Made by a program: the position numbers and the translations under genes
Part shown: positions 11,201-21,305 of the stretch, piece by piece
Position numbering within the stretch: the first letter of the stretch is position 1
How the letters are laid out: each line of letters opens with the position of its first letter
The notes under the pieces: model-generated
Told to the model about the DNA's origin: nothing
Database searches by the model: none
What the model saw: the letters and a program-made list of their open reading frames with translations, nothing else
Source of the DNA: Podospora pseudocomata
Lineage: Eukaryota > Ascomycota > Sordariomycetes > Sordariales > Podosporaceae
Length of the DNA stretch: 64,000 bases
Direction of reading: 5' to 3'
Assembly (NCBI RefSeq): GCF_035222375.1
Contig: NC_085887.1
Coordinates: forward strand, 1,401,501-1,465,500

Positions 11201-11670
11201 GAAGTGTAATCAACATACTCGAACCTGATGCTCCCAGGCGTTACCACCTTCAAAGAGGCGATGTCTTCCACGGATGGGACGAGCCCTTTTGCCGCCAGGG
11301 CCTTTGACAGGTTGGCCAACGTCGGGGGGAGGTGCTGGCTGTGGGTGGAGAGGAAGGTCGACACGAGGCTGAGGGCGGAGTGAAGCTTGGCGAGGTGTTG
11401 GAAGTAGGAGGGGAGGGGTCTGTCGGCCTCTTCTGGGGGCGATGACCGTTTGGATTTGAGTTGGCGTTTTCGTTTTGGTGGTGGTGATGGTGATGATGAT
11501 GGTGGTGGTGGTGGTTTGGTGTCATTAAGGTCTGATCCTGGTGGTGGTGATGATGATGGTGATGGTGATGGAGATGGAGTCGCTTCTTCAGCAACAGCTT
11601 TTGGAGGCCGGCCTCGTTTCCTTTTCAGAGCCCCGCTGCTCTGGGGGTTATCCCCGTCTCCTGATGGCAT
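8242..11670 (-). CDS. HRQ1: ATP-dependent 3'-5' DNA helicase Hrq1 (RecQ4-like)
   Basis: A single exon of 1142 residues. The superfamily-2 helicase core starts near residue 349 (FYSHQAEAI, Q-motif-like). Motif I is STSSGKS at about 374-380, motif Ia is FPTKALAQDQ, motif II is DELH at about 484-487 and motif III is SCSATVANP. Domain 2 holds GIVATTALELGVDIG and the arginine-finger motif QQSGRAGRR. The C-terminal DUF1998-type zinc module has cysteines at about 1042, 1044, 1050, 1053 and 1059 (CECTRVQGCPEC). This architecture is that of Hrq1/MrfA helicases, which act on DNA interstrand crosslinks and telomeres in yeast. The N-terminal 80 residues are Pro/Ser-rich and contain RKRGRPPK at about 17-24, an AT-hook-like motif. 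An unusually long stretch of low-complexity CT-rich DNA encodes the N-terminus. The ATG at 11670 is the first in frame and fits. Confidence 0.93.
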   Translation of the reverse strand: MPSGDGDNPQSSGALKRKRGRPPKAVAEEATPSPSPSPSSSPPPGSDLNDTKPPPPPSSSPSPPPKRKRQLKSKRSSPPEEADRPLPSYFQHLAKLHSALSLVSTFLSTHSQHLPPTLANLSKALAAKGLVPSVEDIASLKVVTPGSIRFEYVDYTSLLLEARGFEKEDLFRSSSGVASLPGEDLAEGDERGGEVLVFEFVDGGLKGRGRAREVGGGEREVVMPRYTAKQLMGVVERRGEKFKRAMQEFLRGCEEAGVDPVLRVEGERVLPERSAERERKRETTLPETIPKERKPIPEIVEELKGLGWYTGQIVPDGHRVFEAQEGVCGELEFLLSQDLVNALYNARGITGFYSHQAEAINALNAGYDVVVSTSTSSGKSLIYQLPVLHALERDPLTRAMYIFPTKALAQDQRRSLQELMGYMPTLQGMMVETFDGDTPFEMRNRIQEEARVVFTNPDMLHLAILPREEKWRSFLQNLRFVVVDELHVYNGLMGSHVAYVMRRLRRICAALGNRHELRFVSCSATVANPGGHFGTIFGIGEGKVRVVGQDGSPSGRKEFLCWNTPYKDPGDPASGRGNAALECAKLFCQMILRGVRVIAFCRVRAQCEVLIGTVRQELERLGRGEIANRVMGYRGGYTAQDRRKIESEMFEGKLLGIVATTALELGVDIGTLDCVITWGFPYTISNLRQQSGRAGRRNKDSLSILVGDSFATDQHYMNNPDELFTKPNAALQVDLDNMLVKEGHIQCAAYELPIRPDVDSVYFGPDLAEICSTRLLHDPLTNFYHTADRFRPQPSKFVSIRDTEEDHFAIVDTTHNRNIVLEELEASRATFTLYDGAIFLHQGLTYLVRDFNPSTKIARVERVKVSWTTKQRDYTDIDPIETEALKPLSPAAQAFYGSIRITQTVFGFFKVDSKTNKILDAVAVDNPPVVRFTKGMWIDIPPLALSILTSRQLHVAGAIHAAQHALMSLIPNFVVSLPGDVRTECKNPLKELVSKRETKRKRPARLTFYDAKGGEGGSGINTKAFEHVEMLVRQALQRVERCECTRVQGCPECVASEYCKEGNEVVSKVGCGVVLKCLLGEEVDVEGLPMGPEEGVVAGIETVVRAEPVRLKRRGELNKGRGEVVVDGGSGDSRGMACGDGG

Positions 11671-12370
11671 TATGCGAACTTCAATTTGATGTTGGTTGTA
11701 AGACTGAACCCTAACCTCTCAGATCTCAGATCTCAATCAAAGAAACGTCGTCGCGCTCCCAAGTGGCAAAAGGCGTGTGTCACTAACAAAGGCCCCCCAA
11801 GCGCGAAAGAGACAGGAGAGCACGTGCTGTTTTCCCCTTAGCAACCCCACTAATTATCGACTTCCCAAACCCCCCTGGAGACCGTCACCATAGCAATCAA
11901 TCCCACTCAAATACAGGACACCACAAATATATTCACTACCCCATCTAACTAGTTTTCCCCATTCCAACCATCTTGACAAAACAATAAACAAACACCTCCC
12001 ACCAAACCCAGGAAGCCGCTGACTTTCCAGTTCCCATTCGATAGAGAGAGAACTCGACACAAATCCAACCCGGCATTATCCGCCAAGTATCAATCACACA
12101 CAACCTAAACAAACAAAAGTCCGCCGTCTTATTCCCCCCCCTTGCCAAAGAACCCCCCAGAAATGCATCCTCATTGTAAAACAACCCCCCCCCCTTGAAA
12201 ATGCCCAATCGTGAGCCGCTGAATAAAATAAAAAAAACGTGGACGAAAAAAAAAAGGGAAAAAAGTACGTCAAAGTTGTCGTTGTTGCATTTGCAAAGTC
12301 GCATGCCTGCCTGCCTGGTTGTTCAGATCAAATTACACAACCTAGATTGAAAAGAACATCTCAAAACCTT
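11671..12370. other. Intergenic low-complexity stretch
   Basis: Separates the start of HRQ1 from the 3' end of the Ran-binding gene. It is A/C-rich, with poly-C runs near 12184-12197 and A-rich runs near 12226-12260. No gene is supported; it should contain the HRQ1 promoter and the 3' UTR of the gene on its right. Confidence 0.55.
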
Positions 12371-14252
12371 TCAGACGTCTGCAAGGCCCTTCTTTAGCAT
12401 TTCCACCAGGTCCGAGAACAGATCCGCGTTGGCGTTACTGAGCTGAAGTAGATTGTCAGTATGAGCTGGTTGATCATAAACATCAAACAAAAACTAACCT
12501 TCATCTGTACCAACTGCGCCTCTCCATTCTCAAATGCCGTGAACAACACCGTCGCCGCCTTGAGCTTCTTCTCAATCTTGAACTGCATCGCTGGCAGCAC
12601 AATCGTGTTGAGAATGACCCTCAGGGTATGGTCTTGGCGCATGATCAAGCGTACGTTCTTAGGTCCGCTGTAGTCTTTGTCTTCCAACACCGAGGCGTCA
12701 AAGCTGGTCGCGTCTGGGGAGCCGTCGTTTTCAAACTCGACCGTCGCTCTTGGCACATTGACCTTGAGCATGCCTGCACCTCTCTCTTTCCACCCAACTC
12801 CCTTTTCCATAACATACATCTTGGCGCGTTGGGAGAAGAGTGTGACCTCTGAGCTCTCGCCATCGTCGACCACGACTGTGTAGGTAGTGTTACCAGAAGA
12901 ATTCATGATAAATGGCCGTGAAAATGACTCACTCTTATGTAGCTTCAACCTCTTCCTCTCACTCTCTTCCTTCTCATCATCCTTGTTCTCCTCCTCCCCA
13001 TCAGCCCCAGCACCCTCCCCATTCTCCTCCTCGCCGTCCTCGTCCTTCTCGCTCTCCTCCGCGTCACTTTCTGGCGCACCAAAAGGCTTGGCCGGCTTGC
13101 CACTCTTAAGGGCCTCACCAGGCTTGCCAAAGTTGGTCAACCGAGCACCGCCACCAGACAAAGCGCTAGCACCACCAAAGGCACTTCCAAAAGGACTCGA
13201 CTTGAACACCGACCCCCCGCCAGTCTGTCCGTTAAGCGCCGACGCAAAAGGTGACGCCGTCGAGGTCGAGCTAAAGTTCAATTTGGCCGGAGCAGCGGGT
13301 GTAGATCCACCAAGAACGCTCCCGAAAGACGCAGCCGTCCCAGCCGATCCAAACACACTCGGCTTCCCAGCACCAACAGACGCAAATGGCGAGGCTCCTG
13401 ACGCAGCCGCAAACGGCGAAGCAGACGAGGCTCCCAGCTTGGCAAACCCTGACGAGGCAAAAGCAGACGTCGAGGTAGTTTGCGGCTTATCGATCGGTGA
13501 ACGCACGGTAGCCGTGTTGGCAGGTCGGCTCTTAGCCAGCTCCTCCATGCTCGATCGTGGGGAGGCACTCGCCGACAACGGCTCCTAGATCAAAACAAAT
13601 CTTGTGTTACCATCGGGTGTTGCCATAGATTGAGTCGAATGGAGGGGTAAAAGGGGGTGCCGATTGTGAGTGACATCGGACCTCGGAGAGACAGCCCCAG
13701 GGGGGGAGAAACCGAGAAACAAGAAATAAATAAATAAATAAAAAATAAAAAAAATAAAAAACCTACCACTTCTTCCTGTCCGCTCTTGACAGCAGACGCG
13801 CTGGCTTGGCGATCCCGTGGTCTCTTCTTCTCGGGCTCGGATCGGTTTGTACGGTTGAGCGTCACAGCTGTGTTGTTCTTGCTGTCGGTCGCGGCAGACC
13901 CTTCCCCTTCCAAAGGAGCCTCGGCCACATCCTTGTTCTCGTCCAACTCGGCATGCGCTCGCTTCTTCTTGGGGGACGAGATCTGCTCGGCCAGTGTTTC
14001 GTCACTTGGGACACCAAGGGCCACTGGCGGCGTGACCTTGCGAGCGCCGGCAGTAGTCGTCTTATCTTTGGGCGCATCATCATCGTCAGAGGCGCTCTTT
14101 TCGTCTTGAGAGGTCGATAGCTGCCCCGCCTTTTCAGAAATGGACGTCTGCTTCAGCTCTCTTCTCGTCGCCGTGGTCTCGGCATCTTCCTTAGCAGCGC
14201 CTGCCTCGACTTGGTCCGAGATGTCGCTCGTGTTGTGCGGGTCGTCGGCCAT
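12371..14252 (-). CDS. Ran-binding domain FG protein (Yrb2/Nup2 type)
   Basis: Four exons, 14252-13767, 13584-12933, 12875-12499 and 12442-12371, give about 528 residues. The N-terminal third is acidic and Lys-rich with SSPKKKRAHAE, a likely nuclear localisation signal. The middle is Ser/Ala/Gly-rich with FG-type repeats (SPFGSAFGG, SVFGSAG, SFGSVLGG). The C-terminal ~130 residues form a RanBD1 domain: VTLFSQRAKMYV, GWKERGAGMLKVNV, RLIMRQDHTLRVILN, then the helical end LSNANADLFSDLVEML. RanBD binds Ran-GTP and assists RanGAP; with FG repeats this fits Yrb2 (Crm1 export cofactor) or a Nup2-like nucleoporin, and I cannot separate the two. The start ATG at 14252 (MADDPHNTSD) is preferred over a further upstream in-frame ATG because the extra residues look like 5' UTR. 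The third intron boundary set is discussed under findings. Confidence 0.85.
12876..12932 (-). other. Frame-preserving 57-nt intron in the Ran-binding gene
   Basis: The donor GTGAGT at 12932 and acceptor CTACACAG ending at 12876 bound 57 nt with no in-frame stop, so the unspliced frame is also open. Splicing gives KLHKIVVDDGESSEV, the usual lead-in to a RanBD, whereas retention adds 19 residues there. A TAACAC branch-like site lies about 15 nt before the acceptor. Confidence 0.65.
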
Positions 14253-15055
14253 GATGTCAGTGGGCCGTTGGCAGTTGTATCGTTTCGGTCTACTATCTCG
14301 GGGTGCTCGGAAGCGGTGGGCAATCAGGAGAGGTACAGGTAGTAGGTGGACTTTTTCAAAAGTCGGCCGCTCGGCTGAGAGATAATGTTCCAAGACACTG
14401 CAGGATACCTTATGGGTAGGTAATTCTGTCGGTAAGATGGCGCGCACTAGTGGTACCTGGTAGAACAGACAGTAGACAAATGTCGTAAGTGACGAGAGAA
14501 AAAGGTGCTATGGAAAAAGGCAATATCGGAATTTTGATTTAGGTCTGGACTGGATATTGCGGAGTTGTAGCACACGTTAATGCCTGTTGTTGCGCTTGGG
14601 TCTTGGGAGCGAGGGGGGGTCTCGGGAGCATGTCGCACCCTCTGGAGCCAGGCGTTGGGGCGATTGGTTCAGAGGAACCCACCCGCTAAAATGAGCAGCC
14701 CCTCATGTACCCAGGTACCGGTTTGGCTCATCCAACAGTGCTCGCCAGTGGGGTTTGGGTGCCAACGACAGTGACAAAACACAGCCAATCACCACCGGAC
14801 GCATGTTCGCCATATCATTACTTGGGACGTATGGCCCTGTATCATCATCCTCTTTCTTTGTGAGTTGTCCCAATGAGGAAAAAGGTAAATATCATATTAA
14901 TGCGGTCTGCCTCACTACAATAGAATCAACGCATTACGCAGTATATATATACCCTATCATGAAGCATGTCCCTATCCGCTGCTTGGTATTAGTTCCGTCC
15001 CTTCATCCAAGAAAACGCCATATATATAAAGAAACCCAGCTTCTGTCTTGGTCAA
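14253..15055. other. Promoter and intergenic stretch
   Basis: Holds the upstream region of the Ran-binding gene and the 3' flank of the next minus-strand gene. A GGGTAGGTAATT motif lies near 14414-14425. No gene is supported. Confidence 0.5.
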
Positions 15056-16390
15056 TCATATCTGCCGCCGCCTTTGCTCAACGCTGGCAACAAGATCCTC
15101 CACCAACCCAAAGGCATCCCTAAAGGCGGCCAACTCTTGCGACATACTCACACCCTCCAGGCTGTCAACCTCTGACGGACTCCGGGTCCCTGCAAGAGTG
15201 TCACTCTCATTTAAACTAGGAGCATATCTCTGCCTAGCAGCGAGATCTTGATCTCTTAGCTGCCGTTCCCTGTCTTCCTGACCAGCAGTGGGCCTCGGGA
15301 CAGTGTAGATCCCATCTGCGACCATGCCTTCGCTCTCGCTTTCGTACCCAGGCTCCGGAACCCAAGTTTGCACCCTCCTTTCAGCCTCTTCCTGTTGTTG
15401 ATAACGCGGTCGCGGGATATCATACACAGTGGTTCCAGTCGCACCATCCTCGCTCTCACTATCACTCCCAATCTCAAACCTCGGCTCTTCCCACGGAGGA
15501 ACAGCCTCCTCATTACTCTCCCCATCCGCATGCTCACCAAACCCGACCAACTTTTCCCTCTCCTCAACATTCTCCTCCCCTCCCCTCCACCTCCACCCAC
15601 AGCACCCCCGTCGTCGTCCATCCAACCTCTCCCCATCCCCTACCCCCTTCCCATCCCTCATCAACCCCCAACTTAACACCCCCAACCCTACCCCAAAAAC
15701 AATAACCAACACCTCCAGCACCCCCGAATTCAAAACCTTTATCCACCCCGGCGGACGATATTTTCCCTCCCTTTCCCCCCTCTCACCCCCCCCCCTCCAA
15801 GGCGGCAGAGGAAACCCCTCTCTCCCCATCCCCTCCCAGCATTTCTCCGAGCGTTTCCTTAGCCCCCCAGCAACACCACTAAAAACCTTCCCAAAAGCAC
15901 AAACAGGACTGACACATTCCACCTTTGCCCCGTCCTCCCCCTCACAAACCACACTCTTGAACCACCCCTCCCGTTGTTTAACCGTTTCGTCCAGTTCCTT
16001 TAATTGCACCTTCAGTCGCTCAAGAGCGTCATACTCCTTGTCGAGAGCATCCCTGTCGAGATATTTTAGTCGTTTGCCGTCGTCTTTCGAGGTTGTCGCC
16101 TTGACGCTGAAACTGCTGCTGGAGGTGGCAGAGGAGGTAGCAGAGGAGGCGAAATCACTCTCTGCCCCCGATCCGGAAGAATAATACTCCTCGGACGAAA
16201 GCGTTATCTGGTTCCCGTTGCTTTCGACATCTACTTCCCATTAGCACAACGCTCCCACCAGAACAACAGATAGATAGGTGGACATACTAGGCTCTGCCTC
16301 TGGGACAGGCACAGGCACAGGCACAGGATTGGGCGCACATATCGCCAACCCGGACGACGCCGCGAGCAGGAGGAGGTGACGGGGGCGCAT
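15056..16390 (-). CDS. Predicted secreted/single-pass membrane protein of unknown function
   Basis: Two exons, 16390-16288 and 16230-15056, give about 425 residues. The intron has donor GTATGT, branch GCTAATG and acceptor AAGTAG. The N-terminus MRPRHLLLLAASSGLAICA is a signal peptide with a likely cut after the Ala, followed by a short PVPVPVPVP repeat. A coiled region (LDKEYDALERLKVQLKELD) follows, then four cysteines near CEGEDGAKVECVSPVC. One transmembrane helix is at VLEVLVIVFGVGLGVLSWGLM. The cytoplasmic half is acidic with two YD/YTxPRP boxes (TVYDIPRPR, IYTVPRP) and an amphipathic end. I do not recognise the family; the layout suggests a type I membrane protein with a short lumenal or extracellular domain. 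Confidence 0.65.
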
Positions 16391-16657
16391 TGTCTACCTC
16401 GGCCCGTTTTGCGACCTAATTATCGTGACTGGTTACCTAGAGGTAGGTAGATAGGTAGGTATCGACGGGTGGAAGGCGCCGAGACAGAGAGAGGAGGGTA
16501 TCCAAAACAGAAACAAAAAGTCCACGTAACCGCCAGCAGAGTCAAAAGCCTGGCGGCGGCTGAACGTGAACAACACGCGGGGTCCGGTCGGTCGTCGGAG
16601 CGGGGGGAGAATGGCAAGGCAGCTAGGTAGGTTATCAGGCAACCACTTTTCCCTGTA

Positions 16658-16688
<31 letters not shown>

Positions 16689-17904
16689 CCCAACCTTCAA
16701 AAAAGGCAGCTCAGCAACACTTCGAAATGCGGTTGGTCGGCAGTGTACAGTCCAAGTCCGAGGATAGATGTAACCAAACCAAACCTGTTCTCCCAAACAT
16801 CCGTCGATTCACTTCAGCTTCTCAAGTCAAAAGTTTCGAAAAACCGTGTCCTCAACAACACGCCACCACGAGAAATTACAAAACAATAGCTCCCAAAAAA
16901 CAAAAGACAGCTCCAGAAAAAGAGAAACATCCCAATTCTTGAATACATCGCAAAGATCATGTTGCAAACTCCCTGCTATCCCAAACGACAACCCCCCCCC
17001 CACCACCTCCCTCCCCCACCACCAACTTTCCCACACCCAATCAAAACCCCTACCGCACCAACTTGCACGGTATAGATCAAAAGAGCTTACGAGGCCTCCC
17101 CCCTCCAAAAGAACCCAACCCCTCATTTCCCACCTACCTACCTACCGTGGTGATATCACGATAAGCTACAGCCTCGTCCGCTACTTCTTCAACTATAAGT
17201 CGTTTACCGGTCTATCTTTTCTTCCTTTTCACAATAAGAGTTAACCTGCACCTTCCACATCTACAATCCGACTAGTACTTGTCAGGCGACCACAATCTAC
17301 GCAGTATCAATCGGTTTGCACTCTTCATTCACCACCACCTACAAACTTCTACATATATACCCTACATCCCTGACTACCAACGCCCCAAAAAACCCTCCTC
17401 ACCTGCTTGCCCCATTCCCATATCTCCATGCCAATCTCCAATTGCATGTGCAGCTAGAAGTCTAACAGGTGATATGATGATATGCCATGATGTGCTCTCC
17501 CACAATGCCCCGTTGAAAGTTCGCAATGGATGTAAATCCCCAACCCTTAGCAAAAGAGGTACAAGTACAAAGTTTGCATGCCATGATCTCATCATCACCC
17601 TCTGTCTCCCTTTCCCATCAATGAACCTTCAAGTCCCTTAGTAGTAAGTAGTCCGACAAAAAAAAAATCCAAACTCCCTGCGCCGACCGACAGACCGACC
17701 CTAACCAATCATTAACCATAAATAACCCCCCACCCCAAAACCCAAAGACAAGAAGCATGTAGTAAACGTTGTTGTTGCTGTTCCTCCTGTTGCTGAACAA
17801 ATCCTTGAGCGAGAGCTCGTCTCTCTCCACCTTGACCCAACCGCACGATTAAAAAGTCATAGTCGCCATAAACAATACTCAACACACCCCCTCCCTCTCC
17901 CCCC
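16391..17904. other. Gene-free stretch with CT run and TAGGTAGG motifs
   Basis: Contains tandem TAGGTAGG-type motifs at 16431-16463, 16624-16633 and 17131-17147 (as CCTACCTACC), and a CT dinucleotide run at about 16658-16684. The left edge is the promoter of the signal-peptide gene and the right edge is the 3' UTR of the RING gene. No coding frame resembles a known protein. Confidence 0.6.
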
Positions 17905-19825
17905 TTACCGTCGTCCCCCATTCCCATTCCCATTCCCATTCCCATTGCCTCGGTCCCTAGTCCAGTGATCTCTAATCCATGAAACAATACCACCACCACC
18001 ACCACCACCACCACTACTCCCACCATTGCCACCGTTATTATTGTTGTTCGAAGACGACGACCCCTCCCTCTGCTGCTGCTGCTGCTGCTGCTGCTGTTGA
18101 TCCCGTCCAGCAGACGTAAAGCTCGAAAAGTAACTCCGTCTGTTACTCTCCCCCGGAGTGCCGCTCCCGCTGTTATTCCCACCCCAGTTCTCATCCCTCG
18201 GCCTCGACGGACTCCTCTGCCTAGATGACCTAGGCTCGGCAGTATCATCCTCAGGCCAGGCCCCGGGCGGGGAAGCCGAGCTACGGCGTTGACCACCACC
18301 ACCTCCAGCCATACGTTCAAGTCGTTCCTGGTTCTCCTGCGGCGTCCTAACCCGCGAGGTGTAGCTGCTAAACAACGTCGGAAATTGATAGCCAGTCGAA
18401 GAACCCGACGCTCCTTCTTCCTCTGGTCTGGGAGCAGTGACTCGTGGAGAAAAGGTCGCAAACACTCGCGCGCCCTCGTTCGAAGATTGCCGAGGCTGTT
18501 GCGCATGTGATGACGAAGAAGCCGCCTGATCGGCACCAGGTGACCGCTGACCGCTGCTGCTGTTGTCACCAGCGTTGTTCTCTTCTCGGTTCTCAATCGG
18601 CTTTCGGCAGATGGGGCAGGTATTGTGCTCTTTGAGCCAGAGGACGACACACTCGCCGTGGTACCAGTGGCTACACGGCAACACCGTCACCTCGTCGCCC
18701 ATCTTGAATTCGTCGATGCAAATCGTGCACTCGGCTTTGCCCTCCGGCCCAAGCAGCTCGGCATCGACTTTCTTCCTCTCCAAGCTCGCAATCGCAGTCT
18801 CGGAAGCCGGCGGGGCAGCGTTCGTCTGAGGAGAATTCTCCATGAGCTGTGTGATGATTCTATCGAGCGCTTCCTGGGTGAACACAGCATCGCCATGAAC
18901 CGCCGCGGCTGGGTTCATGATAGTCGAAAGCAACTGCTGCAGCCCAAACACACCACCCATCGGAGGGGGCCCAGCTGCTCTATTTCCGGGCTGACCTTGC
19001 TCCTGAGGGCCGCCCACGTCAGGAACGCCCATAACGTGAGCCAACATCCTGTTGAGTGGATCACCGTCAGCAACATTGCCCCCTGTTACAAACGTCACGG
19101 TGCGATGTGGTCCAGAATGATGATGACGATGATAGGGATGGCGAGGGTGGGATCTAGCATACGGTCCAAAGAGAGGCAGAATGGGAGGCGGCTGGTCAGG
19201 CCTCACTCCTGGTCCCGAGACAAATGTAAATGTCGCCGAGTGAACGTGTCTTCCCGGCTGTGGTGGTGATGGGGCGGCGCCGGCGCCGGGATTGTTGTTA
19301 GCACCCTGGCTCTCGCGAACGTGTCTACCGCCGCCCAGATCGTGCATAATAAGCTCGAAGAAACGGTTAAACACCTCATCGCCAGGTCGATTGTTATCCC
19401 CATCTGGCGCACCAGGTGACGGCGGGAACAAACCTCGTCCGAACGGGCTTCTAGCAGGGCCGCCGGGGAGATGATTCTCTATATCGTCTTCTTCGGGGTC
19501 CGAGTCCTCGCCAGCAGCATTGCGGCGAAAATAAGAGCCGGAGCCACCACCACCGAGGCCGAGGCCACCAGCTTCGATACGAGGGTCGCTCTCTCCTGGC
19601 TCGACCTATGTCAAAAATGTCAGCTTCGATCGATTGAACAAAACCTCTATCAGGGCGACTCACAATCTCTACAATCTCACTATGACATCTCGGGCACTCG
19701 GGCTCCAGTCTCGGCGGCTGCTCGTCACTATACCACTCGTGCGCGCAGGAATGACAATACACCACCTCTCTGCCGGCGTTGGCATCCAGGTGGCGTCGGG
19801 GCGGTCCCATCCCGAATGACGCCAT
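17905..19825 (-). CDS. RING-H2 E3 ubiquitin ligase with N-terminal zinc ribbon (RNF126/RNF115-like)
   Basis: Two exons, 19825-19664 and 19605-17905, give about 620 residues. An N-terminal zinc ribbon (YCHSCAHEW then ECPRCHSEIVEI, two CxxC pairs) is followed by acidic and Gly-rich linkers. The RING-H2 domain sits near the middle: CTICIDEF, VTVLPCSHWYHGECV, then CPICRKP, with all eight zinc ligands present. The pair zinc ribbon plus RING-H2 is that of RNF115/RNF126 ligases, which in animals bind ubiquitin and client proteins through the ribbon. The C-terminal ~270 residues are low complexity: polyQ (CTG repeat at 18069-18097), polyN, polyG and a (Asn-Gly)n tract encoded by a 6-bp repeat at about 17918-17947. 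Such a tail is longer than in animal homologues. The ATG at 19825 is the first in-frame methionine after upstream stops or non-ATG codons. Confidence 0.88.
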
Positions 19826-21305
19826 GGCTGGCCGTTGAAACGGCGGGGGGGGGCGTGACTGCGACTGCAACTGGTGCTGGGTTCGTTGTAGAGCAGCGAC
19901 AACGTCAGTGAGCCCTCTGATGATCTCGCCCGCGGTTATGCGACGAGGTGGCGGAGGAGGAGGACGTCGGGAAGCCAGCTTGTCGGCTGCTGTGCTGTCT
20001 CGGGAAGTTTGTTAAAGGGAAAATAAAAAGGCGACCGCGTTCCTTGTAAACGGTCGCTCTTCTGCGGAAGCAGAAAGACAACCGGCGAAGGCGAGAACCT
20101 TGATGTTAGGTATGGGGGACCCGGGAAGTGGGGCGTCAACGGCGGAAGGAAATGGAAGCTCAAGCAATGATGCAACTGCCGTCAGCTCCCTGGTTAGCTT
20201 GCTTCCTGGGCGCTCGGTCGGCCGATGGAATCACCGAGTTGCCCTTGTTGCTGCAAGACTGCTTTGTGTGTGGTTCATAGGGGCCTTCTTGGAGCTTTTA
20301 GGTTTCGATCTCCTTGCTCTTCTGATGTCGTTGATGTTAAAAGTGGAGGTAGAGCGATTGTAGGTGTAAAGGTCGAGGTGGGTAGTAGGGTAGACAGGGG
20401 TCTAAAATAGGTTCCAGGTCGTAATCAGCTCGATTATGTATGATGATGACTGAGAAGCTCTTCCAGGTACCAACGGGTATCAAATGACCCCATATCACCT
20501 TTAGCGCGAACCGACTTGAAATAGGTAGGTAGCTTGGGCAGCAGCAACTTGTCCTGATTGCCGCAGATTATGAACAGTCAGGTCGTGGCAAGGGGAGACG
20601 TAAGATGAAAAGGCTAGAAGATTGATGAAAAGACAAGAGCCACAGGCTCCAATTTATAAGGGTATTTTCTCATATCGATAACTGGAGCCCGATGCTTGCT
20701 GTTCAGAGGGGCTACCTACTTCAAGGTGACATACATTGCATTTCATCCCAGCGACAGGTCTGATATGCCCAGTGGCTGGCGCAAAACGAGGGGAATAATC
20801 TGTCCCAGCGAATCGCTCTATTGCTACTCTGAGTACTGCCAAACCCAATGTACAGTGACTATTCTACCTTGATGTGCTGCAAAGTAACTGAGGGGTAAGT
20901 AAGACTGACTGGGAAGTGCCGAAACCCAGCGTGTTCCAATGTCTCTCTCTCTAGGTTGTTCCTGCAGCCAGATCGTCACTTCAATATGCCCAACTCGTCC
21001 TCTTTGAAGCATTGAAAATATCGGGTGTTCGGCAAACACAGTTTCAGCCTCAGGATATCCCCTATTTTGCACATATGCTGCCCCCAACCCCAGGCTCAAC
21101 CCCAGCCACACCTCAGGCAGAAAGAATCAAAGGCTCCCATTTGAACAGTGGCATCGCTTTGTCACGCTCATTATCCGGTAGTACCTATCAGAGAACCCCA
21201 GGTAAACCCGTATCCCAAATTACACAAGCTCGTCGTCTCAAGAATACAAATACAGGTGTGTCTCCGCCCGTGCTGTCGTTATCGTTTCGAAGTCATAGTC
21301 ATAGG
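19826..21305. other. Gene-free stretch between RING gene and FIS1
   Basis: Nothing in six frames resembles a known protein. It should contain the RING-gene promoter on the left and the FIS1 3' UTR on the right. A TAGGTAGGTAG motif lies at 20522-20532. Confidence 0.55.

Noticed and set aside
12887-13588. Plus-strand frame of 233 codons opposite the Ran-binding gene
   Set aside because: Ser/Pro/Ala low complexity mirroring the repeat codons of the minus-strand gene; no domain.
16431-16463. TAGG tandem motif as an interstitial telomere repeat
   Set aside because: Fungal telomere repeats are TTAGGG; this unit is GTAG/TAGG without TTAGGG.
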